From the NCBI RefSeq assembly GCF_900660575.1, contig NZ_LR215008.1, positions 868,001 to 932,000 of the forward strand: DNA of 64,000 nt. Direction: 5' to 3'. The stretch comes from Mycoplasmopsis pulmonis (GTDB taxonomy: Bacteria; Bacillota_I; Bacilli_A; Mycoplasmatales; Metamycoplasmataceae). A program made the translations under genes and the position numbers. Each line of letters starts with the position of its first letter. Within the stretch, counting starts at the first letter, position 1. Below the pieces are notes generated by a model. The model was not told the origin of the DNA, ran no database searches, and was given only the letters and a program-made list of their open reading frames with translations. Shown piece by piece: positions 10,481-20,400 of this stretch.

Positions 10481-11563
10481 ATGGAAAAAGAAAAACTGTT
10501 TAATCGTTTAAAAGAATACATGGAACTTGAGGCTATGTCAAGATATGAAGAGCCTGTTGTTGAGGCTTTAAGAAAAAATATTTCAAAAGGTTTTGTCTCT
10601 TCTAGAGATGGTCTTGGTTCGTTGATTTTAAAACACGAAAAATCAAAAAGCAACTCTCCAAGAATTATGGTTGCAGCTCACATGGATGAAGTTGGTTATA
10701 CCCTTAGAGAAGTTGAAACAAATGGCCAAGTTAGATTAAGTGCTGTTGGAGGAATTTGACCTACTGTAGTAATAGGAACAAAAGCAAAACTTTATGTAAA
10801 TGCCACAGGAAAAACCTATGATGGAGTTTTTGGTCATACATCAATTCACATTATGGATCCAGCTAAATTTAAAGAAGCTATTCAAACAAATGATTTATAT
10901 GCTGATTTTGGTTTTGAATCAAAAGAAAAAGCAGAGCAACTTCAAGTTAGTGCTGGGGATAGAGTTTATTTAAGTGGACAAACCATTAGACTTCATGATC
11001 CCAACTTAGTCGGTGGTAAGGCAATGGACAATAGAGCAGGAGTTACTGTTTTAGATTACATAGCTCAACATATTCAAAATGTTGATTTACCAAATGAAAC
11101 TTTTTTAGTTGGAACAGTTCAAGAAGAAGTTGGTCTAAGAGGAGCTAAAGCTAGTGTTGGAATTGTTGAACCTGATATAGCAATAGCCCTTGATACATGT
11201 GCTTCTCATGATACTCTTGGAGCAAAACAAGGAATTCAAAAATTAGGTAATGGAGCTGCTCTAAGAATTCAAGATCAAGGGACAATGATGGATCCTAAAT
11301 TAGTTGAATTTATTTTTGCCTTAGCCAAAAAACACAACATCCCAGCTTATAAATATGTAGCCCAAGGTGGTGGAACTGATGCTGGTGAGCTTCAGTTTGG
11401 AAAAAAAGGTGTAGCTACTATAACCATCTCAATTCCTCAAAGATATCTTCACTCACCAATAGGTGTTGCTTCTCTTGTTGATTTAAAAGCTTGTGGAGAT
11501 TTAATTGTTGAATTTTTAAAATCTTTTGATAAAGAAGCTTTTGAAAAAATGAAATATAAATAA
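10481..11563 (+). CDS. M42 family metallo-aminopeptidase
   Basis: 360 residues. Cobalt/zinc aminopeptidase of the glutamyl-aminopeptidase/tetrahedral aminopeptidase type, which forms large dodecamers that trim peptides in the cytosol. Metal and catalytic residues are all visible: His67 in AAHMDEVG, Asp of KAMDNRAG near 183, Glu-Glu of TVQEEVGLRGA near 215, Asp of ALDTCASHD near 240, and the final His of RYLHSPIG near 323; GGGTDAG is also typical. Start ATG 10481 was chosen over an upstream in-frame ATG (10460) because AAGGAAATT sits directly before it and 10460 lies inside the preceding gene. Follows the DeoB-like gene by 7 bases, so probably co-transcribed. Confidence 0.9.
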
Positions 11564-11587
11564 AAGTTAGCAATAACTTAAACAAGA

Positions 11588-11621
11588 ATATTCATATATA
11601 ATTTATATGAATATCTTTTTT
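11588..11621 (+). terminator. Rho-independent terminator after the M42 peptidase
   Basis: Perfect 11-base stem ATATTCATATA/TATATGAATAT (11588-11598 with 11604-11614) with a short loop, followed by CTTTTTTG. It lies 25 bases after the peptidase stop. Confidence 0.65.
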
Positions 11622-11695
11622 GTTTATTTTTGATTTTTGAGCTTTATTAAAAATCAAAAAAATAAAATTCAAAAAAGCATTAAAAAGGGGTCAAA

Positions 11696-12781
11696 ATGCA
11701 TGATAAAAAATTATTAGATAGTGATTTTACACATTTGCATAAATTTTTAAATTTGAAGGTTAGAAAAAATTTTTTATTAGTTCCTTTCTTTTCTAACATC
11801 TTATTCTGAATGCTTTTTTCTAGTTTACTTGAAGTCAAATTATTTGATAGAGAGCTAGTTAAAAAAATGAAAAAAAGTTATTTTAGAAGATTGATTTTAC
11901 CTTTATTAATTTTTGTTGTTTTTATAATTCCATGATGAGTTTGAACAATATTGACACATTCACACACAGGATTTGCAACTTTTGCATATAGTAAATTTTC
12001 TTTACTTATTTGAGCACTTTCTCCATTAGTTATTTTCTTTATATTAAATCCTATTTTTATACATACAAGAAATTCATATATTAAAAAAGTTTATGAAAAC
12101 ATGAAAACTAATGGGCAATTAATTGAAGATCCAATTGAAGTTGTTTCAATTAATTCATGAGATGCATATCTTCATTCATACCTTTGAGGAATTAAAAAAA
12201 ATCGTTGAAGATCAAGAGCAAGTGATAACTTTGAAGTTAAAATAGCAGAGGAAAAAATACCTTATTACAACATTGCTCCTAGCAAAAAGCTAGGTTGAAA
12301 TTATAAAAAGCAAAAAAATAAAAATATCTCTTCTAGTGCATCTAAATTTTTTTGAGCTACAGGAAATGTTTTATCTTGATTTGCTAGTTTTAATTGACTA
12401 AGTTATTTAACAATATTATTAGAAAATAAAAATCCAGAACTTTCTTTAAAAACAACAATATTTCACAAATACTTGTTAAGTTCTTTTATAGCATTTCTTT
12501 ACTGATTTGGTTTTTTTGTTTGTATATTTTTTTGAACTTCAGATGTTATATATTTAAAAGATACAAAAAGCCTAACTTTAGAAATACTTTTTGTTCCAAT
12601 TTTACTTTCAATACATTTAATAATTTCATTTATCAAAAACATTCTTTTAAAAATTTGAATTACTTGATCACTTAAAAACTCAACTAATTTAAAAGTTAAA
12701 AAAGAAGAAGACCAAACAGAGTCTTTCAATAATTCAATGTCAAATTTAAAGATAAAACCTACTGGCGAAATTGATGGTTAA
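11696..12781 (+). CDS. Multi-pass membrane protein of unknown function
   Basis: 361 residues. I do not recognise the family. It has about five or six hydrophobic segments: near residues 30-50, 65-90, 100-125, then after a polar central domain (130-225, rich in Lys/Trp) three more between 225 and 330. The C-terminal 30 residues are charged and polar and end KIKPTGEIDG. There is no signal-peptide cleavage site or lipobox. At least a dozen TGA codons are Trp. Start ATG 11696 follows AAAAGGGGTCAAA, a good ribosome-binding site. It stands alone between two terminators. Confidence 0.75.
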
Positions 12782-13148
12782 AAACTTCTTAAAAAACTCT
12801 TTATAATAATTTATATTTTCCCTGCTTTTGTATAGAAAATTCAACTAGAAAATTTTTAAAATATTAAAGAGCAAAATAAGATGGAAAAAGTCAATTTTAA
12901 AAACAAGCAACACTTTAAAAAACTTGCTTGTTTTTTTATTGAAAATCAAAAAACAGCAAAAATCTCACTAGCTTTTAGAGCCTTTTTTTATAATGAGATA
13001 AATCATAAAAATATCTAGTCTAAAAATTGTTAAATTGCTTATTTTTTAATAACATAAATTGTTAAAAGAATATAAACTTATTTATAATTTAAATTAAAAT
13101 GAAATTTAAGAAAAAATCAAATTTCAAACTTTATTTGAAAGGACCAAA
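12782..13148 (+). other. Intergenic region with terminator and upstream region of the SHOCT gene
   Basis: No supported gene. A strong terminator lies at 12901-12937. The rest is AT-rich. GAAAGGACCAAA just before 13149 is the ribosome-binding site of the next gene, and its promoter should lie in about 13040-13110, where AATATAAAC and TTATAATTT are candidate -10 boxes that I cannot rank. Confidence 0.5.
12901..12937 (+). terminator. Rho-independent terminator
   Basis: Perfect 10-base inverted repeat AAACAAGCAA (12901-12910) and TTGCTTGTTT (12924-12933), 13-base loop, then a T run. Ends transcription of the membrane-protein gene; A/T runs on both sides mean it may work in either direction. Confidence 0.75.
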
Positions 13149-13814
13149 ATGAATAATAATTGAAAACCAAATAGAGGATCAAATCCATATATAAACCAAA
13201 ATCCTCAAACTCCACAAAACCCACAAAATCCACAAGCTTTGCAAAATCCTCAAAATCAACAAAACTTGCAAAATCAAAATCCATATCCAAATGCTCAATA
13301 TGGATATGCACCTCAACAAGGGCAAATGCCAGTAAATACTCCAATGCCTCAAGTTGGACAAGTTTATAATAATGCTTATGATCCTCAAGTTGGCCCTCAA
13401 CCAATGAACACTCAACAATTTTCATATGATCCTAACATTCAATATAACACTTCTCAATTTAATAATCCATATGCAAATCAAAGAAATCCTCAGTTTGTTC
13501 CAAGTCAAACTCAACAGTTTTCTTATGATCCTAATGCTCAATATAATAGTGCACAATTTAATAACCCATATCAAGGACAATACCAACAGCCAAAAGTTGT
13601 AAATGAAGGAGCTAATCCTTTTTATCAACCAGAATTCAAAACACAACAATTTGAATACCAAGCGCCAAGACAAGCAAACTTTAATCCAAATATCTCTACA
13701 TTAGAGAGAAAAATTAAAGCTCTTGATAAAATGCTCTCTGAAAAACTAATTTCAATTTCAGAATATGTTGAAAGAAAAAACGCACTTTTAAAGACAGAAT
13801 TAGAAAAAATCTAG
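13149..13814 (+). CDS. Gln/Asn/Pro-rich low-complexity protein with C-terminal SHOCT-like domain
   Basis: 221 residues. Residues 1-175 are almost wholly Asn, Gln, Pro, Tyr and Phe, with degenerate repeats such as QNPQNPQ and two near-copies of a block TQQFSYDPNxQYNxxQFNNPY. The last 35 residues are different: STLERKIKALDKMLSEKLIS followed by ISEYVERKNALL, which fits the SHOCT pattern (short C-terminal helical pair, L-xx-L-L-xx-G/K-x-I-t-x-x-E-y-xx-k-K-xx-LL). Function is unknown; SHOCT domains are thought to mediate oligomerisation. No signal peptide. Starts at ATG 13149 with GAAAGGA upstream; TGA at codon 5 is Trp. Ends 21 bases before the CIRCE element of dnaJ. Confidence 0.75.
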
Positions 13815-13835
13815 TTTTAATTTAGTTTTAAAAAA

Positions 13836-13862
13836 TTAGCACTCTAAGTTTTATTGTGCTAA
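13836..13862 (+). promoter_or_regulatory. CIRCE element (HrcA operator)
   Basis: TTAGCACTC, 9-base spacer, TTGTGCTAA. The consensus is TTAGCACTC-N9-GAGTGCTAA, so the left arm is perfect and the right arm has two mismatches. It lies 11 bases before the dnaJ start, so HrcA binding would cover the transcription start or leader and repress dnaJ until heat stress. hrcA is not in the window. Confidence 0.88.
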
Positions 13863-13873
13863 AATGTTTAACT

Positions 13874-15007
13874 ATGAATAAAAAAGAAGACTACTACAAA
13901 ATTTTAGGCATTGACAAAAGCGCTAATGAAAAGGAAATTAAAAAAGCATATCGTAAACTAGCAATGGAACATCACCCTGATCGTTCATCTTCAAAAGAAT
14001 CTGAAGCTAAAATGCGAGAGATCAATGAAGCCTATGAAGTGCTTTCAAATCCAGAAAAAAAAGCCATATATGACAAATATGGTCATGAAGCTGCTAACAA
14101 TCCTGGATTTAATGGCTTTAATGCAGGAAGCGCAGGATTTGGAAACTTTGGCGGCTTTTCTAATTTTGGAGGCTTTGATTCAATCTTTGAAGAGTTTTTT
14201 GGTGGATCAAGATCTCATTCAAAACAAAACTCTAACTATCCTTATCCAGGAGAGTCTTATTCTACACAAGTTAAAATTAGTTTTTTAGATTCAGTTCATG
14301 GAAGAGTCATTAGCCAAAAATTAGATAAATATAAAGATTGTGAAAGTTGTAATGGAACTGGAGCTCGTTCAAAAAGTGATATTAAAACTTGTTCAACATG
14401 TAATGGTAGAGGTAGTGTTGAAAAGCTTGTCAATTCCTTATTTGGTAAAATTAAAAAATCTGTTACATGTTCTACATGTAATGGTTTAGGTCAAGAAATT
14501 ACTCATAAATGTCCAAGCTGTAAAGGTGCTAAAAAAATTAAAGAATCTATTAGTCAAAAAATTTCAATTCCAGCTGGAGTTATTAGCGGTCAAGAGGTTC
14601 TTTTAAGAGGTTTTGGAGGACCTGGATTTAACGGCGGACCCAACGGTGATTTATACATTAGAGTTTATGTAACTGAACACCCTTATTATCAAAGAATTAA
14701 CGATGACATTTACGTTGATTTTCCAATTTCAATAGTTAACTTAATTTTAGAAAAACCAGTTGTAGTTCCCACTCCATATGGAGATGAAAAAATAAAAATT
14801 AAATCAACCTTTAAAAATGATCAAATCATCACTTTTAAAGGTAAAGGCTTCAAAAGAAAAAACCGAGTTGGTGATTTAAAGATAAGACTAAAATTTGAAA
14901 TCCCAAATTTTTCTTCAAAAGTCAAAAAAAACCTTGAATCACTTTTATCAGAGACTAACGATTCAATAAACGAAGATTTTGTTAAAAAGGTTAATAGCAT
15001 AAAATAA
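13874..15007 (+). CDS. dnaJ: Chaperone DnaJ (Hsp40)
   Basis: 377 residues, full type I DnaJ. It stimulates DnaK ATPase and binds unfolded proteins. J domain at residues 1-70 with HHPDRSS (HPD at about 34-36), Gly/Phe-rich linker at about 75-115, zinc domain at about 155-220 with [24 protein letters not shown] and CPSCKGAK (the fourth repeat lacks its last Gly), then the C-terminal beta-sandwich substrate-binding domains ([21 protein letters not shown]). Start ATG 13874 was preferred over the in-frame TTG/ATG upstream at 13856-13864 because those lie inside the CIRCE element and the J domain starts right after. Heat-shock control by HrcA is expected from the CIRCE. Confidence 0.92.
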   Translation: MNKKEDYYKILGIDKSANEKEIKKAYRKLAMEHHPDRSSSKESEAKMREINEAYEVLSNPEKKAIYDKYGHEAANNPGFNGFNAGSAGFGNFGGFSNFGGFDSIFEEFFGGSRSHSKQNSNYPYPGESYSTQVKISFLDSVHGRVISQKLDKYKDCESCNGTGARSKSDIKTCSTCNGRGSVEKLVNSLFGKIKKSVTCSTCNGLGQEITHKCPSCKGAKKIKESISQKISIPAGVISGQEVLLRGFGGPGFNGGPNGDLYIRVYVTEHPYYQRINDDIYVDFPISIVNLILEKPVVVPTPYGDEKIKIKSTFKNDQIITFKGKGFKRKNRVGDLKIRLKFEIPNFSSKVKKNLESLLSETNDSINEDFVKKVNSIK

Positions 15008-15073
15008 AATTATTAGCTTGTTAAAATTAAAAAATAAGTGTAGCATTGGTTGGCGCTTATTTTTTTAATATAA

Positions 15074-15106
15074 AAAAAGTCTTACTTCTTTTTAGCAAGA
15101 CTTTTT
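15074..15106. terminator. Bidirectional terminator between dnaJ and the lipoprotein gene
   Basis: Perfect 10-base inverted repeat AAAAAGTCTT (15074-15083) and AAGACTTTTT (15097-15106), with A and T runs that suit both strands; the genes converge here. A weaker hairpin (AATAAGTG...CGCTTATTTTTTT, about 15036-15066) precedes it on the plus strand. Confidence 0.75.
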
Positions 15107-15120
15107 ATATTTTAAATTAG

Positions 15121-17154
15121 TTATTTTTTTGTAACTTTGGTAATTGGCATCAAACTAAAAATAGAAGGTCATACCGGTTTTAATCCATCAACAAAAACAA
15201 TTCTTACAGCATTAATATTTGCTTTTTTAATTTCAATTAAATCACGACGATAGTTGGAATCTTTTTTAAATACCTCTTGAGCTTTCTTTGGATAAATATT
15301 TAGATTTTTTCAAGGTCCATTTGCAGTTTCTCTATACTGAATTTTGTAAGCATCTTTTTTATAGTATCTGTCATCACCTTTTCAAAATAGAAGTTCCAAT
15401 CCATAAATGGTGTCTCTTTTACCATTTTTTCAACCAAACTCTAATCAAGGATTTCTATCTCCTTTTTTTGCAGATCAGTAATGTTTTTTTCATGCATAAG
15501 TGGTAAAAGCTAGTGCAGCTGGATAACCAGGTCAATTAGAACTAGCTCTTATATCGAAATCTTGTAATCTCTTATTTCCGCCATAATTTTCTTCATGGAA
15601 GGCAACTTTTGCAAAGTCATTAATAGTTATTTCTACTTGTTTTTTACTTCCATATCTATCAACTTCAAAAATTAAAGTAGCACTTCCTTGATAATCATTT
15701 ACTCCTTTAGATCCTTTAAGAGTTGCAACAACTCCATCTTTAAGATTAATTTTATTATCTGCTATTTTAACTTGTTTTCCATCTACATTTGTTGTTAAAT
15801 CTTTTAACATGAAAGGATGGATATTTGCTTTATCTTTAAAATAATGATTTAAAAGATAATTTTCCAATTCTATGTAACGTTCTTTACCTTTGGCAAAATC
15901 TTCCATAATCTTTTCAACAGTTTTATATTTTCATTCAATATTTTTTTCAATAGTTTCAAATAAAAGAGATTGATTTAAAAATTCAATTTTAAATTTTCCA
16001 TTTCTTTTTTCGCCAACGGCATCATCTTTTATTGGACTAAAAGTGATTTGCATATCAATATCACTAATTTCCTTACTTTCTAATGTTTCTTTAGGAAAGC
16101 CAAAAACATCATTTCCTTCTTTGGCTAGAAGTCCTAAGTTAAAATCACTAGATTTCATTTCAGAAAAAGAAAGTATATGTTTTTTTTCCTCTTTGACAGA
16201 AAAATTAAGTGATGTTAAAATTTCTTTTATTCTATTGTATTCTTCAAAAGACGATTTGTAATCAAAGCTGCCATCTAAGGTTGGAGTATATGAAGAAGCA
16301 TTAAATTTGATTTGCGAAATTTTTCACTTACCTGTTTGTAAATCTTTTAAACTAATTTTTTGTATTCTTGATTTTTCTGTTTCAAAATTAATTTGTTTTT
16401 CCTCATTGTTGCCCTCTTTTTTAAGAGTCAATGTTGAACTTATTTTTTCTGAAAACGCATCTTTAAAGTTTAATCATAGATTTTCTCCATCAGAGATTAT
16501 ATTTAAAAGCTCTACTGGAGCATTTTCAGATTTTTCTCATCACTTTGGCTTTGACTCTTTTTCTTTGTCAGAATTGCTATCCATATTTTCTTCAGAATTA
16601 TTAGGCTCTTCAGGATTTGGACTTTGCGGAGCTTCCGGTTGAGTGTCCTCTACATTAGGGGTATCTGGAGTTTGTGACTCTCCTAACATTTGATTTTCAT
16701 CTTTTGACTTATCTGGAGCTTGTGGTTCTTCAGGTTTTTGATCTTTATCTTCGCTATTTGGAGTGCTTGGATTTTGCGGACTTTCAGGTTGACTCTGCCC
16801 AGCATCTGGACTACTTGGAGATTTTAATTCTTCTTCTTGCTTTTTGCCAGAATCTTGAGTATCAGGAGCTTTTGGACTATCGCTTTTTTGCTCTTCAACA
16901 TTTGGATTATTTGGAGTTTGTGATCCTTCTTGTTCTATGTTTCCAATATTTGGTTTGCTTGAAGTTGGTGAATTATTATTTATTTTACCTGTATCTTGAT
17001 TATTTGTTTTTTCAGAATTTGATGGAGTCAATGATTGATTGTTATTATTTGGATTTGTTGCTCTATTATCAACGCAAGAGACAAGAATTGCTGGAGTCAA
17101 AACAATCCCTGAGAACATCAATACACCTAATATAAGTTTTTTATTTTTTTTCAT
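15121..17154 (-). CDS. Lipoprotein with Pro/Glu-rich repeat stalk and discoidin-like C-terminal domain
   Basis: 677 residues, exported and lipid-anchored. Signal peptide MKKNKKLILGVLMFSGIV with lipobox ILVSC (Cys27). Residues 30-205 form an unstructured acidic stalk of degenerate repeats such as SPQNPSTPNSEDKDQKPEEP. A central domain (205-530) of unknown type follows. The end (about 530-677) resembles an F5/8 type C (discoidin, galactose-binding-like) domain: RASSNWPGYPAALAF, WLEFGWKNGKRDTIYGLELLF and YKIQYRETANGPWKNL match the ssxxxxxxxaxDGn/Wlei/Y.v.yS.DG.nW pattern. So it may bind host glycans. Ribosome-binding site GAAAGGGAAAT precedes ATG 17154. An 8-A run right after the ATG keeps this gene in frame, unlike its upstream neighbour. 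Confidence 0.82.
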
Positions 17155-17412
17155 ATTTCCCTTTCACAAAATAAATAACTCTCCTAAATATATATTTAAA
17201 TTTTAATAGAAAATTAATTTATGTTATTTGGTTTTTAAAACTTGCTTTTTAAAAAACGACTAATTTATTAGCTTATAATGACAAAACAACAAAAAGCTCT
17301 TATAAGAGTTTAAAAATTATTTTCATAAAGTATAAGTAATTTAGCTATTTAAATTACTTAATTGACACAAAAAATAACTTGCTTTTTAAAGTCGTTTTTT
17401 TGTTCTTTGAAT

Positions 17413-20400
17413 TTAAAATACAACACCATTTAAGAATGAAACACCTGTAATGATAAGGTCAGCTGCTGTAACTAAAATAGAAATTAAAGGATTGCTTCAA
17501 GAAGTAGCTGCAGCTCCAAGTTCCAATACAAGTTTAACAGCTTGGAAAGCTTTGACAACTGCTAAAATTTTTCAAAACATTGCTGTTGTAGCCCCTACAG
17601 CTGTTATAGCTGCTTTTCCATTGTTAGCTAGCTCTGAATAAGTAATATGTTTAATTTTATCTCAGTCTTTACTATTAACTAATTGATAATATTGGCTTCT
17701 AATAACTCCTCCTTGAATAAACAATGTTGTTGCGGTTATTGCACTACCAATTGCACTAGGAATAAATGCAGGTCCTACAAAAAATGCAGCAACACCAAAA
17801 CCAATTGACATTGCAGTTGCAGTTCCGGCGAAGATGAAACTTTTTTCACTCATTGATCACAAGCTATTTGCAAATGATTCTAAAGTTTTTGTCTTTCTAT
17901 CTAATACCTCAAATTCATCTGCTCCAAATATTTCAATAGGAGGATGTTTAAGCAATTGTTTTACTAAAAATGGACTATGAAAGTTGGTACTTATTTTTTT
18001 CATAAAAGCCCCAAGAGCAGCTTCATCTTTGTTTGCAACATGTTTAGTTATCTCTTTTGCGTTAAAAATCATAAGGTTTTTAAGAACTGTAAATGAATCT
18101 TTATTAATTATTTTAAATTTAGATTCTAAATGAGCCGCTTCTAAAATAACTGCCTTTGAATTTTGATCATCAACAAAATTAAAGTGATCAAAGATTTTTC
18201 CTGCAAGATCAACTGATTTTTCGTGATTAACTTTTAATACAAATTTCTCATGAGCAAAATCTCTAATAACTACATTTATAAGTCTTGAATCTTTGACAAA
18301 ATGTTTTTTCAACTCATCGTCAACTTCAAGAGTTGAATTATTCGATAAAATGATATGTTTTGTAAATTCTGGACCAAAAAACACATCTTTTAATAAGTGA
18401 AGTTTTGCATTATTAAACATTTGAATTGCACTTCTGTCTAAAGAGAAATTTGCATCAAGAGATGCATTAAGTCAAGTATCATCATTTGATCAAATCAACC
18501 CTTTAGCTTCTGTTTGGTTATAAAGGATTTTTCCACCCATTAATTTCAATTTACCAGCATGGTTATAAATAATTGCAACATCACTTTTAGCTCTATTATT
18601 TGCAATAACCCCATCTAAGAATTCAAATTCTCCACCTTCATTTCTTAAAACAGAAGCACTTTTTGAGTAGTTATCTGTGATTTTAGCTCCATCAATGAGA
18701 ATTTTTCCTGAATTTAAAAAGACAGCAAAATATGAAGTTGAAGAGTAAGCATTAACAAAACTAACACCTTTTTTAGCACTTAATTTTCCACCTTGTTTTA
18801 CATTAACTAAAGCTGAATTTTTAACATCAATTCCTAGTCCATTGATTCCTAAAGAGTGTTTTGCAGGATTTAAAATTTCTAAAGTTAAATCTCCTCCTTT
18901 AGCCACTTCTAAAATTGCATAAGCATGATTTGGATATTTTCTTGTGATGTTAACATTTTTAAAAGTAGTAAAGTTAATTTTTTTGTTAATCGTTAGAGAA
19001 CTTTCAATTTCGACATTTTCATTAATAATGATTGTTTCATTTTCTTTAGCTTCATCAATTGCAGTTTTTAAAGAAATATATTCTTTATACTCATTGCCTC
19101 TTTTGATGAAAATACCTTCTTTATCATAAGTGTTTTGTCTTTGATTTGACTCAGATCAATTTTTAGGATTTTGAAAAACTTCTCTTAAATCAATGCCTTT
19201 GTCTTGCACTCTAGATGATGAGTCCATATTTTCTGGTAAATAAATAACATTTATTGTTTCTGTTTCAGTTAAATAGCCCAAAATTTGATCTTTGAATCTA
19301 AAATTGTCAATCAGGTAACCTTTGTTATATTGTGGTTTATCTACTAGATATTCATGAATTTTTGCTCAAATTCTAGCAACATCTTCATTTCTAAAATGTT
19401 CAAGAACAGGATTGACTACATTTGTATGTATATACTCAGGTTTTGGAAGCATTTTTCCATTTTCAACAAATTCAGGATAAGCAATATCAAATAAATATGG
19501 AAAGTCTAATCTAATTAATTCATTAATTGTTTCATATCATTTTTGTAAGTCAAAATTTGGATATTCAAATGCTTCTCAAAATTTATGATATTTAGGAATT
19601 GTTCTTACAAGTTGAGTCAAGATTAATTTTTTAACAGCTGCAGTTGGTCTAAAGTAAAAATCAAGTTCATCTTTAATAATTTTTTCAGTGCTTTCAAAAT
19701 CACCTGATTGGAGAATTAGATCATGGTTTTGTTTCAAGGTTTTATAAAAATTAACAAATAGTTTTGTATCAGGTCACAATTTAAAGAATTTTTCTTTAGT
19801 ATTTCAAACTAGAGGAACATGTTTGAAGTCATTAATATTTTTAACACTAAAAATTTTAAAAATTGCAGAACTTAGTTTTTGGTAATTATCTAAAGAAATA
19901 ATATTTTTAGGACTTATCAATTTTGCTTGAGTAGGAAGATCTACTAAAACTTCAATTCTTTGTTCAGAGGCTTCTTTTTTTATTTTTTCTAAAGAACCAG
20001 CTAAGTGCATTGTTGAATTATTTTTTAAGAAAATTGCAGAAGAACCAAAAGGATTAATAAGAGCATTATTTGAAATTTGAATTTTAGAATTATCAATTTC
20101 AAAAAGAATGCTTTTAACTGATGCATTATTTACAATGCTTCCACTATTAAAATTAATGTTAGCCTTCTCCAAATTAATTAGAGAAGATCTAAAACTTTTG
20201 TTTCCATCAATTGATCCACCAGAAATAGCTATATTTCCTTGGCTATAAATAATTCCTTTGTCTCCAGTTGAAATATTATCTCTAATTTCTCCGTTTTTAA
20301 AAGTTAAAGAAGAGCCAACATGATTTCTAATTATCCCTCCAGATTCAGAGACGTTGTTTCAAATTTTAGCTCCCTCGATTACAACACTTCCATAATTTTC

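Noticed and set aside
12881-13018. 45-codon ATG frame starting MEKVNFKNKQH
   Set aside because: It runs through the strong terminator at 12901-12937, lacks a ribosome-binding site and has low-complexity content.
13117-13673. Long minus-strand open frames opposite the Q/N/P-rich gene
   Set aside because: They are complements of CAA/AAT/CCA repeats, giving Leu/Ile/Trp-rich text with no start signal; shadow frames.
16307-17135. Plus-strand open frames opposite the Pro-rich lipoprotein stalk
   Set aside because: Shadow frames caused by biased codons; the minus-strand gene has a signal peptide, lipobox and ribosome-binding site.
17250-17402. AAAAAACGACT ... AGTCGTTTTTT inverted repeat spanning about 130 bases
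   Set aside because: Arms are short and A/T-dominated and too far apart for a terminator; may be chance in this DNA.
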